NCBI GenBank assembly: GCA_937885015.1
Contig: CALAAS010000012.1
Coordinates: 14,929-78,928, forward strand
Source of the DNA: an uncultured Clostridium sp.
GTDB taxonomy: Bacteria; Bacillota; Clostridia; Lachnospirales; Lachnospiraceae
Direction of reading: 5' to 3'
Length of the DNA stretch: 64,000 nt
In this document: positions 1 to 8,280 of the stretch, in pieces
Layout of the letters: each line of letters starts with the position of its first letter
Position numbering within the stretch: the stretch's first letter is position 1
Notes under the pieces: model-generated
What the model was told of the DNA's origin: nothing
The model's input: only the letters and a program-made list of their open reading frames with translations
The model's database searches: none
Made by a program: the position numbers and the translations under genes

Positions 1-1
1 A

Positions 2-1573
2 CGCTGGGAGCTTTATGCGGCTGGTGGTCTGATGCTGTTTGGCTTTGGAGCAAAGGCTGGCATGTTTCCGCTGCATATCTGGCTTCCACAGGCGCATCCG
101 GTGGCTCCGGCTCCGGCAAGTGCCCTTCTTTCAGGAATTTTAACCAAGACCGGTGTATTTGGAATCATTTTTATTTCGTGCAGGATGTTTCTGGGAGACG
201 GAGCCTGGGGGGGACTGATTGCGGTTTTGGGACTTGTTACGATGTTGGTGGGAGCAGTACTGGCGTTGTTTTCCATGGATCTGAAGCGGACGCTGGCCTG
301 TTCATCCGTATCACAGATTGGATTTATTTTGACTGGTATCGGAACGGCGGTACTTCTTTCCTGGCTGGGAGAGGGGTATGGTCTGGCGGCTCGCGGGGTT
401 TTTCTGCATATGATAAATCATTCGCTGCTGAAATTGGTACTCTTTCTCTGCGCAGGAGCGGTGTATCAGAACCTGCACCAGCTTAATCTCAATGATATCC
501 GGGGATTTGGGCGCGGAAAGAAACGGCTGATGGTTTCGTTTCTTATGGGGGCGCTGGGAATCAGCGGGGTTCCTTTCTGGAATGGATATGTGAGCAAGAC
601 GCTGCTCCATGAAGGGATTGTGGAGTATGTGGCTGCAATTGGGGCTCAGGGAGGCGGGACGACGGCGGTACTGGCCGGAAAAGCTGCGGAAGTCCTGTTT
701 CTATTTGCCGGCGGTATGACGGCAGCTTATATGATCAAGCTATTTGTGGCTCTGTTTGTGGAACGCCATCCCAACCGGCAGCAGGAGTTTGATGCTCTTG
801 GGGATTCTTATATGTCGCCTCTGAGCGGAGCGGTACTTTTGGGGAGCGCGGTGCTCCTGCCGTTTCTTGGCATGTTTCCCCACTCTACCATGGATATTCT
901 GGCAAATTTGGGGCAGGGCTTTTTCGGGGTACAGGGACACGGCCATCCAGTGGCCTATCTTTCGGCGGTTAATCTGAAGGGCGGCCTGATTTCTCTGGCC
1001 GTGGGCCTGTTTCTTTACCTGTTCCTGGTACGGGGGTTCCTGATGCGGGAGGAGAATGGCGTGCGCATCTATGTGGACCGTTTTCCTGCCTGGCTGAACC
1101 TGGAAACGCTTCTGTACCGTCCGGTTCTTTTGACGATTCTTCCAGGCGTGTGTGGGACGGTGCTTTTCTGGGTGGATCGCTGGATTGTTGCGGTTCCAGT
1201 GCGTGTCTTTTTGACCGCGTCAACGCTGCTGTGCCGTGCCATGGATCAGGCGGCGGATGCGGGAATCTGGCTGGCGCGCCGAACCACCCACCGTCAATTG
1301 GGAGAACCCCATTATCAGACTGGAAGCAACTGGCTGGGAGCGGTTGCCGGCCATACAGAAGATCGGGTAGTCGGAGTCTGGGACTGTCTGTCAGGAAGGC
1401 GGCGGCGCCTGGGACGCCGTCCTTCTTCCGTGGGAATGTTCAAGGCGCGGGAGGCTGGTATAAAAACAGTGCTGCGTATGGTAGAGGAGAGCTTTTCCTT
1501 TGGCCTGATGCTGTTTTGCCTGGGACTCTGTGCGACTCTGGCCTATCTGTTCTGGGCGTTTTTCCATGGATAG
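2..1573 (+). CDS. NuoL/MrpD-type proton-translocating membrane subunit, 5' end outside window
   Basis: The reading frame is already open at base 2 and runs to a TAG at 1571-1573, so the N-terminus is missing and about 523 residues are visible. It is a multi-helix membrane protein. It carries two hallmarks of the antiporter-like subunits of complex I, Mrp antiporters and membrane-bound hydrogenases: FPLHIWLPQAH near the visible start and HMINHSLLKLVLFL about 130 residues later, containing the conserved His and Lys of the proton channel. The poorly conserved C-terminal 200 residues contain a basic stretch (GRRRRLGRR) before a last helix. It would couple ion movement to a redox or antiport complex in the cytoplasmic membrane. 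Which complex is unclear, because partner genes would lie upstream. Its 3' end overlaps the convergent MerR gene by 31 bases. Confidence 0.8.
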   Translation, partial: RWELYAAGGLMLFGFGAKAGMFPLHIWLPQAHPVAPAPASALLSGILTKTGVFGIIFISCRMFLGDGAWGGLIAVLGLVTMLVGAVLALFSMDLKRTLACSSVSQIGFILTGIGTAVLLSWLGEGYGLAARGVFLHMINHSLLKLVLFLCAGAVYQNLHQLNLNDIRGFGRGKKRLMVSFLMGALGISGVPFWNGYVSKTLLHEGIVEYVAAIGAQGGGTTAVLAGKAAEVLFLFAGGMTAAYMIKLFVALFVERHPNRQQEFDALGDSYMSPLSGAVLLGSAVLLPFLGMFPHSTMDILANLGQGFFGVQGHGHPVAYLSAVNLKGGLISLAVGLFLYLFLVRGFLMREENGVRIYVDRFPAWLNLETLLYRPVLLTILPGVCGTVLFWVDRWIVAVPVRVFLTASTLLCRAMDQAADAGIWLARRTTHRQLGEPHYQTGSNWLGAVAGHTEDRVVGVWDCLSGRRRRLGRRPSSVGMFKAREAGIKTVLRMVEESFSFGLMLFCLGLCATLAYLFWAFFHG

Positions 1574-2415
1574 GAAGTCTGACGGGTAATCGCTTCCGGT
1601 TCCACATAAAAAATGATTTTTGTCACGTATTCCGCCTCGTCGCCTGTGGACAGATAATCGTTGATGGCAAATTCATAGGAATCAGATATGATATGCAGCC
1701 GCTGTTTTTGGCAGTATGCAAGAATTCGTTCGTAGGAGCTTCCGATGGACTGATAGTCTCCGACATGGTATGTGGAGACGCAGTGTCCTTCCGGAAGCTT
1801 TTTCACCTGGCGTATGGTTCCTTTCTTTTCAATAGGAACGAAGGCGAAGGAAGCTTCTGTGTAATTGCCTTCGATAATATGCAGATAGGGAACAATAGCG
1901 CCGCTCTGAAAGAAAATAGGGAGTTTCTCCCGGAAGGCTCGGACAAAGCACTGCTTGGTGGCCAGGCTTGTCTGATCCAGTGATCCGGGAGCTTCTACTT
2001 TCTGGAGCAGGATATACTGGCTGTGAAAGATTTCCTCGGTCACGGAATCACTGGCTTCCCGAAGGGAGCGGGAGAGTTCCATCTGTCGGCAGCGATGCTC
2101 AATGCGGTTTTTGATTATTTGCAGCTCGCTGATCTGCCGGTTAATGATGGTAAGCTGTTTTTGCAGGGCGCAGATGGAGCTTTCCAGTGTGTAATGTTTC
2201 ATATGTTCCTTAATTTCGTCCAGAGAAAAACCGATTTTTTTCATGATCAGAATGGTGTCCAGAGAATCCAGCTGGCTCCAGCTGTAATAGCGGTAGCCAT
2301 TGTCCGGATCCACGTAGGACGGGCAGAACAGACCGATTTTGTCGTAGTAAATCAGAGTCTGTCTGGAAATGTTCTGGAGTTTGGAGAGCTCCCCAATGGA
2401 AAAAAACTGATTCAT
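1543..2415 (-). CDS. MerR-family transcriptional regulator with GyrI-like effector domain
   Basis: The 290-residue protein begins with a winged-helix MerR DNA-binding domain (FSIGELSKLQNISRQTLIYY, residues 4-23; about 1-70). A dimerising helix follows at about 75-115, then a C-terminal half that resembles the GyrI-like/BmrR effector-binding fold, which in this family binds small lipophilic or cationic ligands. The ATG at 2415 is chosen because a strong AAGGGGG site lies a few bases upstream and homology starts there; the frame extends further upstream without similarity. It is divergent from the YitT-type gene, and a promoter with the 19-bp spacer typical of MerR targets lies in the gap, so it probably controls that gene and perhaps itself. 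The ligand is unknown. Confidence 0.88.
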   Translation of the reverse strand: MNQFFSIGELSKLQNISRQTLIYYDKIGLFCPSYVDPDNGYRYYSWSQLDSLDTILIMKKIGFSLDEIKEHMKHYTLESSICALQKQLTIINRQISELQIIKNRIEHRCRQMELSRSLREASDSVTEEIFHSQYILLQKVEAPGSLDQTSLATKQCFVRAFREKLPIFFQSGAIVPYLHIIEGNYTEASFAFVPIEKKGTIRQVKKLPEGHCVSTYHVGDYQSIGSSYERILAYCQKQRLHIISDSYEFAINDYLSTGDEAEYVTKIIFYVEPEAITRQTSYPWKNAQNR

Positions 2416-2425
2416 TATAACCCCC

Positions 2426-2456
2426 TTGACCTTATAGTTAGTATACAGTTTATGAT
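2426..2456 (+). promoter_or_regulatory. MerR-type promoter/operator with 19-bp spacer
   Basis: TTGACC (2426-2431) and TATGAT (2451-2456) are separated by 19 bp, not the usual 17. An imperfect dyad, ACCTTATAG-TTA-GTATACAGT (2429-2449), is centred in the spacer. MerR proteins bind and untwist such elongated spacers. The promoter points to the YitT-type gene at 2494. Confidence 0.75.
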
Positions 2457-2493
2457 ACAGGAGAGAGAGAGATTTTTCAAGGAGGTTGTTAAG

Positions 2494-3144
2494 ATGAAAT
2501 CGCGTATTGCCGCTGCCTGGAACGGACTTACGGAAGGAATTACAGTCAAAAAGCTGGTTTTGATTATGGTAGGAGCCATGATCTGCTCCTTTGGGATTCA
2601 CAATATTCATCAGCGGACCAACATTACGGAGGGGGGAGTGATCGGCCTGATGCTGCTCATTGAGCACTGGCTGGAGATTTCGCCGGCCTATATTACGCCG
2701 GTGCTGGATCTGTCCTGTTATCTTTTAGCCTGGAAATACCTGGGAGGGCAGTTCATCAAAGTTTCCATCATTTCCACATCCTGTATTTCTGCTTTTTATA
2801 AAGTATGGGAGATGTTTCCGCCGATGCTTCCAGATCTGTCGGACGTGCCGCTGGCAGCGGCGGTTCTGGGCGGCCTGTTTGTGGGCATCGGTGTGGGACT
2901 GATTGTCAGACAGGGAGGTTCCAGCGGAGGAGATGACGCCCTTGCTCTGACCATTTCCCGGGTAACGTGCTGGCGTCTGTCCAGGGCCTATCTGTTCACG
3001 GATCTGACAGTGCTGGCTCTGTCGCTGACGTATATTCCAGCCGGACGGATTGTATTTTCACTGGTAACGGTTACCATTTCCTCGTATTTAATTGATTGGA
3101 TAAAGAGCTGGGGGATGGAAGCAGCGGTGCCTGCAGACAGCTGA
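2494..3144 (+). CDS. YitT-family (DUF161) integral membrane protein
   Basis: A 216-residue membrane protein whose glycine-rich hydrophobic segments match the YitT membrane domain: the opening LVLIMVGAMICSFGIHNIH, then VPLAAAVLGGLFVGIGVGLI and RQGGSSGGDDALA (about residues 123-156). Typical YitT proteins continue into a cytoplasmic DUF2179 domain. This one stops after the last helix (IDWIKSWG), so it is a membrane-only form. The ATG at 2494 follows AAGGAGG at a good distance. The gene lies directly downstream of a MerR-type promoter and is probably induced by the divergent MerR regulator. The family function is not established; some members are proposed transporters. A bidirectional terminator follows. 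Confidence 0.8.
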   Translation: MKSRIAAAWNGLTEGITVKKLVLIMVGAMICSFGIHNIHQRTNITEGGVIGLMLLIEHWLEISPAYITPVLDLSCYLLAWKYLGGQFIKVSIISTSCISAFYKVWEMFPPMLPDLSDVPLAAAVLGGLFVGIGVGLIVRQGGSSGGDDALALTISRVTCWRLSRAYLFTDLTVLALSLTYIPAGRIVFSLVTVTISSYLIDWIKSWGMEAAVPADS

Positions 3145-3170
3145 TGGAAAAACCGCATCCTGAGACACAA

Positions 3171-3209
3171 AAAAAGAGCGCGGGCCTGCCAGGCTTCAGC
3201 GCTCTTTTT
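3171..3209. terminator. Bidirectional intrinsic terminator
   Basis: The 11-bp stem AAAAAGAGCGC (3171-3181) pairs with GCGCTCTTTTT (3199-3209). It lies between the convergent YitT-type and DarA genes, and T-runs occur on both strands. Confidence 0.9.
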
Positions 3210-3272
3210 CATGACCGCGGAAAAACCGTCTTTCCGGGGGGTATCAGGATCGGGAATGGTTCTGAATGGCTG

Positions 3273-3608
3273 TTAAAATTTCTGGAAATCTTCTACATTT
3301 AATACGAAAATGGTGGAACCGCCGACTTTCATATTCATGGGAACCGTCATATTGACAGTGGGACAGCAGTTTCCGGCCATGGTCGGCGGAGTATAGACCA
3401 GCTGTTCTCTGGAGCCGGACATTTTTTTGATGATGGCGATGGCCTCTTCAACCCGGGAATCGTCTACACCCAGCATGAGGGTCGTACTTTTCTTTTTCAG
3501 AAAGCCGCCCATGGTGGAAAGTTTGGTTACAAAGAACGAATTCTGATTCAGCTCGTACACTAAATCGTCAGCATCTTCGCTGCCGATGATTGCGATAATC
3601 ATTTTCAT
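3273..3608 (-). CDS. darA: Cyclic-di-AMP receptor, PII-like (DarA/PstA family)
   Basis: The 111-residue protein opens MKMIIAIIGSEDADDLVYEL and contains a glycine-rich loop (STMGGFLKKKSTTLMLGV) and a C-terminal strand region ending ILNVEDF-type. This is the layout of the PII-like c-di-AMP receptors formerly called DUF970. These trimeric cytosolic proteins bind the second messenger c-di-AMP, which in Firmicutes governs potassium and osmolyte balance. The ATG at 3608 is chosen over an upstream in-frame start because AGGAGGT lies 9 bases ahead. A TATAAT-like box (reverse of 3630-3635) lies just upstream. KtrA and KtrB, common c-di-AMP targets, are encoded elsewhere in the window. Confidence 0.9.
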   Translation of the reverse strand: MKMIIAIIGSEDADDLVYELNQNSFFVTKLSTMGGFLKKKSTTLMLGVDDSRVEEAIAIIKKMSGSREQLVYTPPTMAGNCCPTVNMTVPMNMKVGGSTIFVLNVEDFQKF

Positions 3609-3694
3609 AGATTGATACCTCCTGAACACATTATACTTTATTTTACCATCAATTTATAAAAATAGAAATAAAAAAACGCAAAAAAATCACAACA

Positions 3695-3723
3695 TGGACT
3701 TTTTCTTTAAAATCTGTTATGAT
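3695..3723 (+). promoter_or_regulatory. Sigma-A promoter for the NSS symporter gene
   Basis: TGGACT (3695-3700), a 17-bp spacer, then TATGAT (3718-3723). An ATG inside the -10 box is in frame with the downstream gene but cannot be its start, which argues for the TTG at 3758. Confidence 0.65.
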
Positions 3724-3757
3724 GTGTCCTATATGTGATTGCAGTAAGGGGGAAGTT

Positions 3758-5134
3758 TTGTTGAAACAAAAGAGAGGACAGTGGGCCAGCAATGTGGGAT
3801 TTATTCTGGCGGCGGCCGGGTCTGCAGTTGGTCTTGGAAATATATGGAAATTTCCGGGAAAGGTGGGTGCCTACGGAGGCGGAGCATTTTTGATCTGTTA
3901 TATCCTGATTGTGGCGCTGATTGGATTTCCCGTTATGCTGGCGGAGCTGGCTATTGGGCGGGCGACGCAGAAGAATGTGGTGGGGGCCTTTCGGCAGCTG
4001 AACCGAAAGTGGGCATTTGCCGGTGGAATCGGTGTGGTTACCCTGTTCGTAATTATGTCCTATTACTGTATTGTGGGCGGCTGGGTGTTAAAATACGTGT
4101 TTGCCTACCTGATGGGGCCGGAGTTTGGCACCGGTGCAGTGACGTATCAGGATTACTTTGTAACCTTTATTACCGGTGCCTGGGAGCCGCTTTTATGGGG
4201 CGTGGTATTTCTGGTATTCTGTATTTATGTGGTAATCCGGGGGGTTTCAGAGGGAATTGAGCGGATCAGTAAGATCCTGATGCCGGTTCTGTTTCTTTTG
4301 CTGATCGCCTGTGCGATTCGGGCAGCAGTGCTGCCAGGGGCTTCGGAGGGAATCTCCTATATGCTGGCCGTGCGGCCGGAAGGTTTTAACCGGGATACGC
4401 TGGTGGCGGCTTTGGGACAGGCATTTTTTTCTCTGTCGGTTGGAATGGGGATTATGGTCACCTATGGTTCCTATGTGCCAAAAAAGGATAACCTGGTAAA
4501 GAGCGCAGCCTGGATCTGTACGCTGGACACTTTCGTGGCCGTTCTGGCGGCCTTTGCCATTGTTCCGGTGGTGTTTGCCACATTGGGGGCTGATGGACTT
4601 GGAATGGGCGGCGGCTTTGCTTTTATGGCTCTGCCGGAAGTGTTTGATGGGATGCCGGGAGGACGGCTTTTCGGTCTCTGCTTTTTCATTCTTCTGTTTT
4701 TGGCGGCGCTGACCAGCGCCATCAGCATTCTGGAGAGCTGTGTGGCGTACATAACGGAAGAGTGGGGACTTACACGGAAAACAGCAGTGGCAGTTTTTTC
4801 AGTGCCTATGGTAGTTTTCAGCGCCGGATATTCTCTGTCCCAGCTGGAAAGCCGCGGGATCAATTTTCCCTGGTTTGATTTTTCCAATGGCCTGAAGATG
4901 CTTCCGATGAATGCTGTTATGGAAAAGTTTACGGATAATCTGATGATTCCGCTGGGAGCGCTTTTTTTCTGCATTTTTGCAGGATGGGTCTGGGGCAGCA
5001 ATCGCGCAGCTGGAGAGATTCGTGCAGCTGGCTGGTTTAGCCGTATCTGGCAGTTGGTAGTCCGTTTCCTGGCGCCGGCCGTGATTCTGCTGATTTTGTA
5101 TTTTACCGTGGGAAAAGGCCAGGGACTTTCATAG
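3758..5134 (+). CDS. Neurotransmitter:sodium symporter (NSS/SNF) family transporter
   Basis: The 458-residue protein starts KQKRGQWASNVGFILAAAGS and continues AVGLGNIWKFPG. This is the first helix of the LeuT/SNF fold, which contains the Na+ and substrate site. About 11-12 hydrophobic helices follow, with the conserved EGISYMLAV loop. Members import amino acids or related amines with sodium across the cytoplasmic membrane; the substrate here cannot be read from sequence. The start is TTG at 3758 (or the adjacent TTG at 3761) behind AAGGGGG at 3746-3752. An upstream in-frame ATG at 3719 lies within the promoter -10 box. A possible 48-codon ORF follows 18 bases downstream. Confidence 0.9.
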   Translation: MLKQKRGQWASNVGFILAAAGSAVGLGNIWKFPGKVGAYGGGAFLICYILIVALIGFPVMLAELAIGRATQKNVVGAFRQLNRKWAFAGGIGVVTLFVIMSYYCIVGGWVLKYVFAYLMGPEFGTGAVTYQDYFVTFITGAWEPLLWGVVFLVFCIYVVIRGVSEGIERISKILMPVLFLLLIACAIRAAVLPGASEGISYMLAVRPEGFNRDTLVAALGQAFFSLSVGMGIMVTYGSYVPKKDNLVKSAAWICTLDTFVAVLAAFAIVPVVFATLGADGLGMGGGFAFMALPEVFDGMPGGRLFGLCFFILLFLAALTSAISILESCVAYITEEWGLTRKTAVAVFSVPMVVFSAGYSLSQLESRGINFPWFDFSNGLKMLPMNAVMEKFTDNLMIPLGALFFCIFAGWVWGSNRAAGEIRAAGWFSRIWQLVVRFLAPAVILLILYFTVGKGQGLS

Positions 5135-5152
5135 GAGCGGAATCTGGAAGAA

Positions 5153-5299
5153 GTGAGAAAAAATGAAAATCCGGAAGAGATCCGGGAGGATGGCCTGAGA
5201 AATGCGAAACTGGATAGGAGATGGATGGAAGGTTACTGCTTTTCTGACGGGGATGTGGGGAGGCTTCGGAAGGTTCTCAGGGAGCAGGGGATTCTGTAG
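5153..5299 (+). CDS. Possible small charged protein, 48 codons, downstream of the NSS symporter
   Basis: Eighteen bases after the symporter stop, in the same frame, a GTG opens a 48-codon frame to TAG at 5297-5299. The product is rich in Glu, Arg and Asp (for example NPEEIREDGLRNAKLDRRW and GDVGRLRKVLREQGIL) and looks more like protein than random translation. It has no membrane helix, unlike the known MetS-type small subunits of NSS transporters. The ribosome site is weak (GGAAG very close to the GTG), and the 3' end overlaps the convergent ABC ATPase gene by 23 bases. It may be a cotranscribed small protein or a relic of a longer symporter tail. No function is assigned. Confidence 0.35.
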   Translation: MRKNENPEEIREDGLRNAKLDRRWMEGYCFSDGDVGRLRKVLREQGIL

Positions 5300-5966
5300 A
5301 ATCCGGGATGGCTGGAAGCCGGAGTATGGATGCGTGAAGAAGAGCAGCTTCTTTAGCACTGTGGGTTGTCATCAGGACGGGGCGTCCGTCTGCTTTTTCA
5401 AGAAGGCAGCGGATGGCCTCTTTTTTTGTCTCCTCATCCAGTCCTGTAAAGGGTTCATCAAGGAGCAGCAGATCGGATGGCGCCAGGAGAGCCCGCATCA
5501 GGGCGCAGCGGCGGCGCATACCTCCGCTCAGAGTGCTGACAGGCCGTGTCAGGGATTCTTCTGGCAGCAGCCTGGACAACTCGGTAAAAAGCATGTCGCG
5601 GGAGGGGCGTCCGGGAAGGACGAGAGCAGCGTTTTCCAGAGGCGTCATAAATTCAATGAGCCGATCTTCCTGAAAGACAACGGAAATCCGGAGGGAGGAA
5701 AGGGATATAGGGGTGGGAGGGGCCGTTCTCCAATCCCAGACAGAGATATCTCCCTGATCCTGTTTTTCCAGGCCCATGAGAATGCGAAAAAGTGTGGTTT
5801 TTCCGGAGCCGGACGGTGACATCAGGCAGTAAATTCCAGGCCCGCTAAGTTCCATGGTTACATTGGCCAGTACCGGATGGGAGCCATAGGATTTGAACAG
5901 ATTGGAAATCCGGATAGAAAAAGAGCGGGGAATGGCGGCGGGGATCGTGTCAATATGGGAAGTCAT
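5277..5966 (-). CDS. ABC transporter ATP-binding protein (NitT/TauT-type)
   Basis: The 229-residue nucleotide-binding subunit has a Walker A of the form SPSGSGKTTL (about residues 50-59), Q-loop VVFQEDRL, signature LSGGM, Walker B LLLLDEPFTGLD and switch histidine MTTH. Its closest family look is SsuB/TauB/ThiZ, which energise import of sulfonates, taurine or pyrimidine precursors. The ATG at 5966 has a good AGGAGGA site and overlaps the permease stop by four bases (ATGA), so the two are translationally coupled. It is the last gene of a three-gene minus-strand operon. The C-terminal tail is short and Pro-rich. Confidence 0.88.
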   Translation of the reverse strand: MTSHIDTIPAAIPRSFSIRISNLFKSYGSHPVLANVTMELSGPGIYCLMSPSGSGKTTLFRILMGLEKQDQGDISVWDWRTAPPTPISLSSLRISVVFQEDRLIEFMTPLENAALVLPGRPSRDMLFTELSRLLPEESLTRPVSTLSGGMRRRCALMRALLAPSDLLLLDEPFTGLDEETKKEAIRCLLEKADGRPVLMTTHSAKEAALLHASILRLPAIPDSTESPAP

Positions 5967-6754
5967 GGTGTATCCTCCTTTTTTCGGGCCGGATCGTCCG
6001 CCGGTCTGGCAGAGACTGATGCCGGGATGAAGGCGCCCAGGAAACGATGGAGAAGATGTTCCAGAAGCCAGGCAGATAAAATGATGATGAAGGTCCAGGC
6101 AAAGAGATCCGCAGTACTCAGGTATATTTTTGCCATGTAGAGCTGTTCACCAATGGAGTGGTCGGGTACTCCGATCACTTCGGCGGCAACGCCGGATTTT
6201 ACAGCCAGACCGAGGGCCGAGTCCGCACTGCTTAAAAGATGGGGAAGCAGTGCGGGCAGGTAAACAGTCCGGATGCGTTTCAGCCTGGAAACACGAAATA
6301 CATGGCAGAGTTCCAGCAGTTTTCTGTCTGCACTTTGAAGTCCTGTCCGGGTAGCGGTATAAAATAATGGAAGAGATACCAGAAAAGAAATAAATATGGA
6401 CAGGTTGGCGGCGCCGGCCCAGATGAGAGCCAGAATTACGAAAGAAGCAACGGGAACCGATTTCGCCAGAAGCATGAGCGGAGCCAGAAATTCACGGATG
6501 ACGGGAACAGACACGGCCGCTGTACCGAGAAGGGTTCCGGCTGCCGCAGCACAGAAAAACCCGGTCAGGATTCGCGAAAAGGAAAAAAGAAGTGTCTGCC
6601 AGAACCCGCTTGTTTTCAACCAGCCAAGCAGAGAGGCCAGGACATCAGCAGGGGCCACAAGAAGAATGGGGTTGCGAATGGCCATAGCGGCAGTCTGCCA
6701 AAGCAGAAGCCAGAAAAACAGAATGGCTGTCAGGCGAAGATTCTTTTTCATCAT
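5963..6754 (-). CDS. ABC transporter permease (NitT/TauT-type)
   Basis: The 263-residue permease has about six membrane helices and a binding-protein-dependent transport motif in the region SADSALGLAVKSGVAAEVIG, matching the EAA-type cytoplasmic loop of SsuC/TauC permeases. It begins MMKKNLRLTAILFFWLLLW; either of the two Met codons could start translation, and the first (6754) suits the AAAGGA site six bases upstream. It forms the membrane channel for the ATPase encoded next to it and the lipoprotein encoded upstream. The substrate is not evident. Confidence 0.87.
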   Translation of the reverse strand: MMKKNLRLTAILFFWLLLWQTAAMAIRNPILLVAPADVLASLLGWLKTSGFWQTLLFSFSRILTGFFCAAAAGTLLGTAAVSVPVIREFLAPLMLLAKSVPVASFVILALIWAGAANLSIFISFLVSLPLFYTATRTGLQSADRKLLELCHVFRVSRLKRIRTVYLPALLPHLLSSADSALGLAVKSGVAAEVIGVPDHSIGEQLYMAKIYLSTADLFAWTFIIILSAWLLEHLLHRFLGAFIPASVSARPADDPARKKEDTP

Positions 6755-6789
6755 TGCGTATCCTTTCCGGAAAGGGAGTTTTAAGAGTG

Positions 6790-7881
6790 TCAGTTTTCAA
6801 TATAATAAAAATCGTCGCCTGGAAGTGCGCCGCCGACGGAATCCGGGTTCTGCTCAAAGAGAACCGACAGATATCCGGACAGGGCGGCTTTCATAGCTTC
6901 GCCGTCCAGATAGGTAATATTGCAGTAGGGGATCGCCTTTTTTGCAATGGGGGCTTTTTCGATGATCCCGGCTTTGACGACCAGTTCGGCTGTGGTGTCA
7001 GGATCTGCGGCGGCTGCCTCAGCAGACACTCTGTGGTCGTTTAAAAATACCCGGACGGCATCCTCCTGTTCTTCCAGGAACGAACGGCGTGCAATGGTTA
7101 CGCCGGTAATCAGCTGGCTTCCGCTTTCACCCTGTACCTTTTTCCATTCTTCGTTCAGGTCAAGGACGATATCCAGTTTTTCATTCTGCGCGCAGGCTAC
7201 CGTCACAAAGGGTTGAGGCAGCAGGCCCACTGCGCCGTCTTTTTCTTTCAGAATAGCGGCGACTTCAGCTGCTTCGGATTTATATTCCAGAGTAACATCT
7301 TTTTCTGACAGGCCGTTTTCTGCCAGCAGATACCGGGCGACGTAATCAGGGGTCGTTCCTTTTCCAGTCAGGTACACGGTTTTTCCCTTCAGATCCTCCA
7401 GAGTCTGGATTGACTGATCTGAGGAGACCACATAGAGAACGCCCAGGGTGTTGATGTCGATGACGGAAATTCCTCCCTTTGTTTTTTGATAGAGGACGCT
7501 GGCCAGATTAGCCGGAACCAGAGCAATATCCAGTTTTTCTGCGACGATGGCTGCAGCCAGCTCATCGGCCGCGACTGCCATGGTAAACTCATAGGAATTT
7601 GCGGAGGTGTCGGTGTTCATCAGAGACACAAGTCCCATGGAGGTGGGGCCTTTCAGAGAGCCGATCTGGATGGCCTTGCTGTCTGGATTTTCCTCTCCGG
7701 ACTGGTCTGCGCCGGTTTTGTCAGAAGCAGTGTCGGTTTCTGGAATCGTTTCAGACAAAGTTTCTTCTGCAGTGGATTCCGGGACAGCCGGTGCGGTGGT
7801 TTCACTGGCAGCGGGAGCGCAGCCGGCCAGAGAGAGGACGGTTACAGCAGCAGCCAGGAAGGCGGTCAGTGTTTTTTTCAT
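6790..7881 (-). CDS. ABC transporter substrate-binding lipoprotein (NMT1/SsuA-like)
   Basis: The 363-residue protein has a lipoprotein signal peptide ending in lipobox LAGC (Cys about 21). A disordered acidic Thr/Glu linker runs to about residue 65, and a periplasmic-binding fold begins at IQIGSLKGPTSMGLVSL. The internal pattern DIALVPANLA and LPQPFVTVA is typical of NMT1/THI5- and SsuA-like binding proteins. It would sit on the outer face of the membrane and deliver ligand to the permease encoded 35 bases downstream. The start at 7881 follows AAAGGAA. The ligand could be a sulfonate, a pyrimidine or another aromatic; nothing in the neighbourhood decides. Confidence 0.85.
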   Translation of the reverse strand: MKKTLTAFLAAAVTVLSLAGCAPAASETTAPAVPESTAEETLSETIPETDTASDKTGADQSGEENPDSKAIQIGSLKGPTSMGLVSLMNTDTSANSYEFTMAVAADELAAAIVAEKLDIALVPANLASVLYQKTKGGISVIDINTLGVLYVVSSDQSIQTLEDLKGKTVYLTGKGTTPDYVARYLLAENGLSEKDVTLEYKSEAAEVAAILKEKDGAVGLLPQPFVTVACAQNEKLDIVLDLNEEWKKVQGESGSQLITGVTIARRSFLEEQEDAVRVFLNDHRVSAEAAAADPDTTAELVVKAGIIEKAPIAKKAIPYCNITYLDGEAMKAALSGYLSVLFEQNPDSVGGALPGDDFYYIEN

Positions 7882-7971
7882 AATAAAATTCCTTTCTTTC
7901 TTCAGTAAGTATGTTCAGGGCAGATGTTTTCCATGGTGTCCTGGACTGTGGCATAAGCATTACCGTATATT

Positions 7972-7999
7972 ATTATACCGAAGGGGAGGAAAAAAACAA
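7972..7999 (-). promoter_or_regulatory. Promoter for the minus-strand ABC importer operon
   Basis: Read on the minus strand, TTGTTT (7999-7994), a 16-bp spacer and TATAAT (7977-7972), about 90 bases before the lipoprotein gene. The 400-base gap 7882-8280 otherwise holds AT-rich DNA and the divergent hydrogenase promoter. Confidence 0.5.
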
Positions 8000-8150
8000 G
8001 TCATAGGCAGAGGACTTTTCATGGATGAAAATAATATGGGTATTACATAGAAAATATCATAAAAATGAAAAAATATTAAAGAGATGAAAAATTCAGGTGA
8101 CATAATTCGGCTTTGCCCTAAAAAAAATACAAGAAAAGTGAAAGATTCAA

Positions 8151-8179
8151 TTGATAATAATATCACAATATGCGATAAT
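8151..8179 (+). promoter_or_regulatory. Hydrogenase operon promoter with a possible Rex operator
   Basis: TTGATA (8151-8156), a 17-bp spacer and GATAAT (8174-8179), about 100 bases before the first cassette gene. The segment TTGATAATAATATCACAA (8151-8168) matches the redox repressor consensus TTGTTAA-N4-TTAACAA at about 11 of 14 defined positions, which would place Rex over the -35 box and spacer. The promoter is well supported; the Rex site is inference. Confidence 0.6.
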
Positions 8180-8280
8180 ATAGATAACCACGGAAATCCG
8201 TGCCTGGAAGAAAGAGATGCAGCACAGAACTGCATTCCAGTACGGTTACGATTTCATTATATATAGGAGGATTTTAGAAG

